Part shown: positions 4,527 through 6,183 of the stretch, in pieces | Numbering within the stretch: the first letter of the stretch is position 1 | How the letters are laid out: every line of letters begins with the position of its first letter | Assembly (NCBI GenBank): GCA_028281075.1 | Contig: JANQKO010000248.1 | Span: 1 to 6,183, forward strand | DNA from: Alphaproteobacteria bacterium | GTDB taxonomy: Bacteria > Pseudomonadota > Alphaproteobacteria > GCA-2731375 | Length of the DNA stretch: 6,183 nucleotides | Direction of reading: 5' to 3' | The notes under the pieces: model-generated | What the model saw: the letters and a program-made list of their open reading frames with translations, nothing else | What the model was told of the DNA's origin: nothing | Databases searched by the model: none | Made by a program: the position numbers and the translations under genes

Positions 4527-5546
4527 CTAGTGACGCAGGGTGAGCTTCATCATGTCGTAGCGGTCGGCCGAGCGGACATAGACGTCGAGCGTCTGGTCCT
4601 CGCGCAGCAGCGTCAGGCGCACGGTCACGCCCGGCGCGCCCAGCGACCAGATCGCGCGCAGCATCTGGGCCAGCGTCTCGACCGGCTCGCCGTCGATCTC
4701 CATGACGATGTCGCCGACCCGGACGTCGGCCTTCTGCGCCGGGCCGCCGTTGGCGGTGCCGGCGATGACCAGGTTGTCGTCGATCTCGGTGGTGAACATG
4801 CCGAGCCAGGGATGCGGCGGCCGGTTCGCCCGGCCGAAGCTGAGCAAGTCGGAATAGATCGGCTTCAGCAGGTCGATGGGCACGAACATGTTGCCGTGGC
4901 TGATCTGGCCGCCCGGCACCGGGTCCTGCACGAACAGCGAGCCGATGCCGGCCAGCTTGCCGTCCGTATTGATCAGCGCCGTGCCGCCCCAGTTCGGATG
5001 CGGCGGCGCGGTGAAGATCGCCTCGTCCAGCATGTATTCCCAATATCCGGCGAATTCGCGCTTCGAGACGACGCTGGCGCTGACCGACTGGCCGCGGCCG
5101 CCATGGCCGCCGACGATGACGGAATCGCCCTCGCGCAGCCCGGCCGAACTGCCGATCTCGATCGGCGCGATGTTCAGCGGCTCGTCGGCATGCACCATGC
5201 CGAAACCGGTCTCGTAGTCATAGGCGATGACCTCGGCCGTCGAGATCCGGTTGGTCTGGCTGGTCAGCGTGATCGTCTCGGCCTCGGCGATCAGGTAGCC
5301 GATGGTCAGCACCATGCCGTTATTGTCGATCAGGACGCCGTTGCCCTCGCGCTCGGTGCCCAGGATCGGCGCGGTGAAGGTGTCTTCCGGGATCTCCGCG
5401 CGCAGGCCGACGACGCTGCCCAGCGCCCGGTCGAGGTCGAAGGTGACGTCGTCCGGATCGGGCTGCACGGCCGGCGTGATGTCCTGCGAGAACAGCGGCG
5501 ACAGGCTGTGAAGACGGTAGCCGTTGGCCTGCTTGATCTGGTTCAT
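4527..5546 (-). CDS. HtrA/DegP-like PDZ protein with a lost catalytic triad (pseudoprotease)
   Basis: The 339-residue product has the trypsin-fold plus PDZ layout of S1C (HtrA/Deg) proteases, with the protease-like part at about 40-230 and the PDZ domain at about 247-327 (starting WLGM, then GGPAQKADVRVGDIVMEIDG). The three active-site motifs are recognisable but altered. The His motif (usually ILTNxHVV) reads VLTIGYLI with Y84. The Asp motif (DPxTDLAVL) reads DYETGFGMV with G114. The Ser motif (GNSGGAL) reads PNWGGTAL with W186. Normal peptidase activity is therefore not expected. No signal peptide or membrane anchor is visible at the N-terminus, so a cytoplasmic peptide-binding or scaffold role is more likely. 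I recall LTIGYLI-type S1C proteins in other alphaproteobacteria, so this may be a conserved subfamily. The ATG at 5546 is the only start before an in-frame stop and has no clear ribosome binding site. It lies between the amidohydrolase (55 nt) and dehydrogenase B (25 nt), apparently in one operon. Confidence 0.87.
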   Translation of the reverse strand: MNQIKQANGYRLHSLSPLFSQDITPAVQPDPDDVTFDLDRALGSVVGLRAEIPEDTFTAPILGTEREGNGVLIDNNGMVLTIGYLIAEAETITLTSQTNRISTAEVIAYDYETGFGMVHADEPLNIAPIEIGSSAGLREGDSVIVGGHGGRGQSVSASVVSKREFAGYWEYMLDEAIFTAPPHPNWGGTALINTDGKLAGIGSLFVQDPVPGGQISHGNMFVPIDLLKPIYSDLLSFGRANRPPHPWLGMFTTEIDDNLVIAGTANGGPAQKADVRVGDIVMEIDGEPVETLAQMLRAIWSLGAPGVTVRLTLLREDQTLDVYVRSADRYDMMKLTLRH

Positions 5547-5556
5547 GACGGTGCCG

Positions 5557-5570
5557 CGCGCCGATGCGCG
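5557..5570 (-). promoter_or_regulatory. GC hairpin in the leader of the HtrA-like gene
   Basis: CGCGC and GCGCG (5557-5561, 5566-5570) form a 5-bp stem with a 4-nt loop ending 10 nt upstream of the ATG at 5546. This is where a ribosome binding site would be expected, and none is seen. It may reduce independent initiation and make translation depend on the upstream gene. In DNA this GC-rich a chance origin is possible. Confidence 0.3.
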
Positions 5571-5601
5571 TCCAAGGGGGTGAAAGGTTCAGGCTAGCGC
5601 G

Positions 5602-6183
5602 TCACGCGGTCTGCCCGCAATTGCCAAGCGCCGGCCCGGCGAAGTCATAGAGTCGGGCCGGGTTGTCGACCAGGATCCGGCGTCGCAGGGCGACATCGCC
5701 GGTGGCGTCGAGGAACCAGTCGAACAGGTCGCCGTCGTCCGGCATCGGGCCGCTGATCTGCGGATGCGGCCAGTCGCTGCCCCAGACCAGGCGGTCGGGC
5801 GCGGCCTCGATCAGCGCCCGGGCGATCGGCGTCGCGGCGCCGAACGGCGCGCTGGTCGGGTCGATGCGGTAGGCGCCGGAGAGCTTGACCCAGCAGCGCC
5901 CGGTCCCGAGCAGCTCGCGCAGGGCCGCGAGGCCGGGCTGGCCGGTGCCGGCGGCCGGGTCCATCGCCCCCATATGGTCGATCACCACCTCGGTCGGCAG
6001 GCCGGCCAGGCGCGGCGCCAGCTCGGGCAGCCGCCGGCCGTCGACATAGACCTGGACGTGCCAGCCGCGGGGCGCGACCCGGGCCGCCACCGCCTCGAGC
6101 TGCGCCTCCGGCACGCCGCCCGCCGATTCGATGTTGAAGCGGGTGCCGCGGAAGCCGGCGGCGTGCAGCCGGTCGAGCTCGGC
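5602..6183 (-). CDS. Amidohydrolase, LigI-like (2-pyrone-4,6-dicarboxylate lactonase type), N-terminus cut by the window edge
   Basis: The frame stays open from the right edge to the TGA at 5602-5604, giving 193 C-terminal residues of a TIM-barrel amidohydrolase (Amidohydro_2 family). Motifs in order are GFRGTRFNI (10-18 of the visible part), VVIDHMG with H70, WVKLSGAYR with K100, VWGSDWPHP with D137, MPDDGDLFDW, and the C-terminal ILVDNPARLYDF. The spacing and wording closely follow 2-pyrone-4,6-dicarboxylate lactonase LigI and its relatives, which open lactone rings. In LigI the equivalents of H70 and D137 are catalytic or substrate-binding. The HxH motif expected at the end of strand 1 would lie outside the window. 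A GTG at 6114 is only an internal codon, since conserved sequence extends upstream of it. It is the first visible gene of the minus-strand unit, 55 nt ahead of the HtrA-like gene. Related sugar-lactone or dicarboxylate hydrolases are equally possible. Confidence 0.87.
   Translation of the reverse strand, partial: AELDRLHAAGFRGTRFNIESAGGVPEAQLEAVAARVAPRGWHVQVYVDGRRLPELAPRLAGLPTEVVIDHMGAMDPAAGTGQPGLAALRELLGTGRCWVKLSGAYRIDPTSAPFGAATPIARALIEAAPDRLVWGSDWPHPQISGPMPDDGDLFDWFLDATGDVALRRRILVDNPARLYDFAGPALGNCGQTA

Noticed and set aside
4500..5597. Long + strand open frame (365 codons) opposite the HtrA-like gene
   Set aside because: Antisense shadow with Arg/Asp/Gln-rich composition. The minus strand shows a complete protease-fold plus PDZ protein.

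Overview
The window is high-GC DNA with codons strongly biased to G/C at the third position. The gene content (an EamA exporter, D-2-hydroxyacid dehydrogenases, a LigI-like amidohydrolase and an HtrA-like protein without a catalytic triad) suggests an alphaproteobacterium, perhaps a Rhodospirillales relative. That placement is inference from codon use and protein style, because no rRNA or other phylogenetic marker is present.

Layout from left to right. The end of a class I SAM-dependent methyltransferase gene (+, cut by the left edge) is followed by an intrinsic terminator and a long imperfect palindrome. A convergent EamA/DMT-family exporter (-) comes next. A gap of about 100 bp separates it from a divergent D-2-hydroxyacid dehydrogenase (+), called A here, whose catalytic Glu appears to be missing. 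An AT-richer stretch follows, with a small palindrome, -10-like hexamers and a perfect DnaA-box match, then a probable 69-residue orphan protein gene (+). The next 466 bp hold no convincing gene. They contain a partial repeat copy, a run of stem-loops and a second long palindrome. The right half is a probable three-gene minus-strand unit, in transcription order: LigI-like amidohydrolase (cut by the right edge), HtrA/DegP-like PDZ protein that has lost all three catalytic residues, and D-2-hydroxyacid dehydrogenase B with an intact Arg/Glu/His triad.

The amidohydrolase and dehydrogenase B would fit catabolism of lactones or hydroxy acids, for example from aromatic or sugar-acid degradation, but no substrate can be read from the sequence. 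The PDZ protein between them has no signal peptide and probably acts as a cytoplasmic binding or scaffold protein.

Two observations stand out. First, the triad-less HtrA-like protein sits in a metabolic operon. Second, the two long palindromes, which lie in the two convergent gene gaps, and one partial copy are all built from the same 8-nt unit series (first letters C, G, A; form xCRCNNAG) although the two variable bases differ between copies. No tRNA, rRNA, CRISPR array, transposase or integrase gene was seen.
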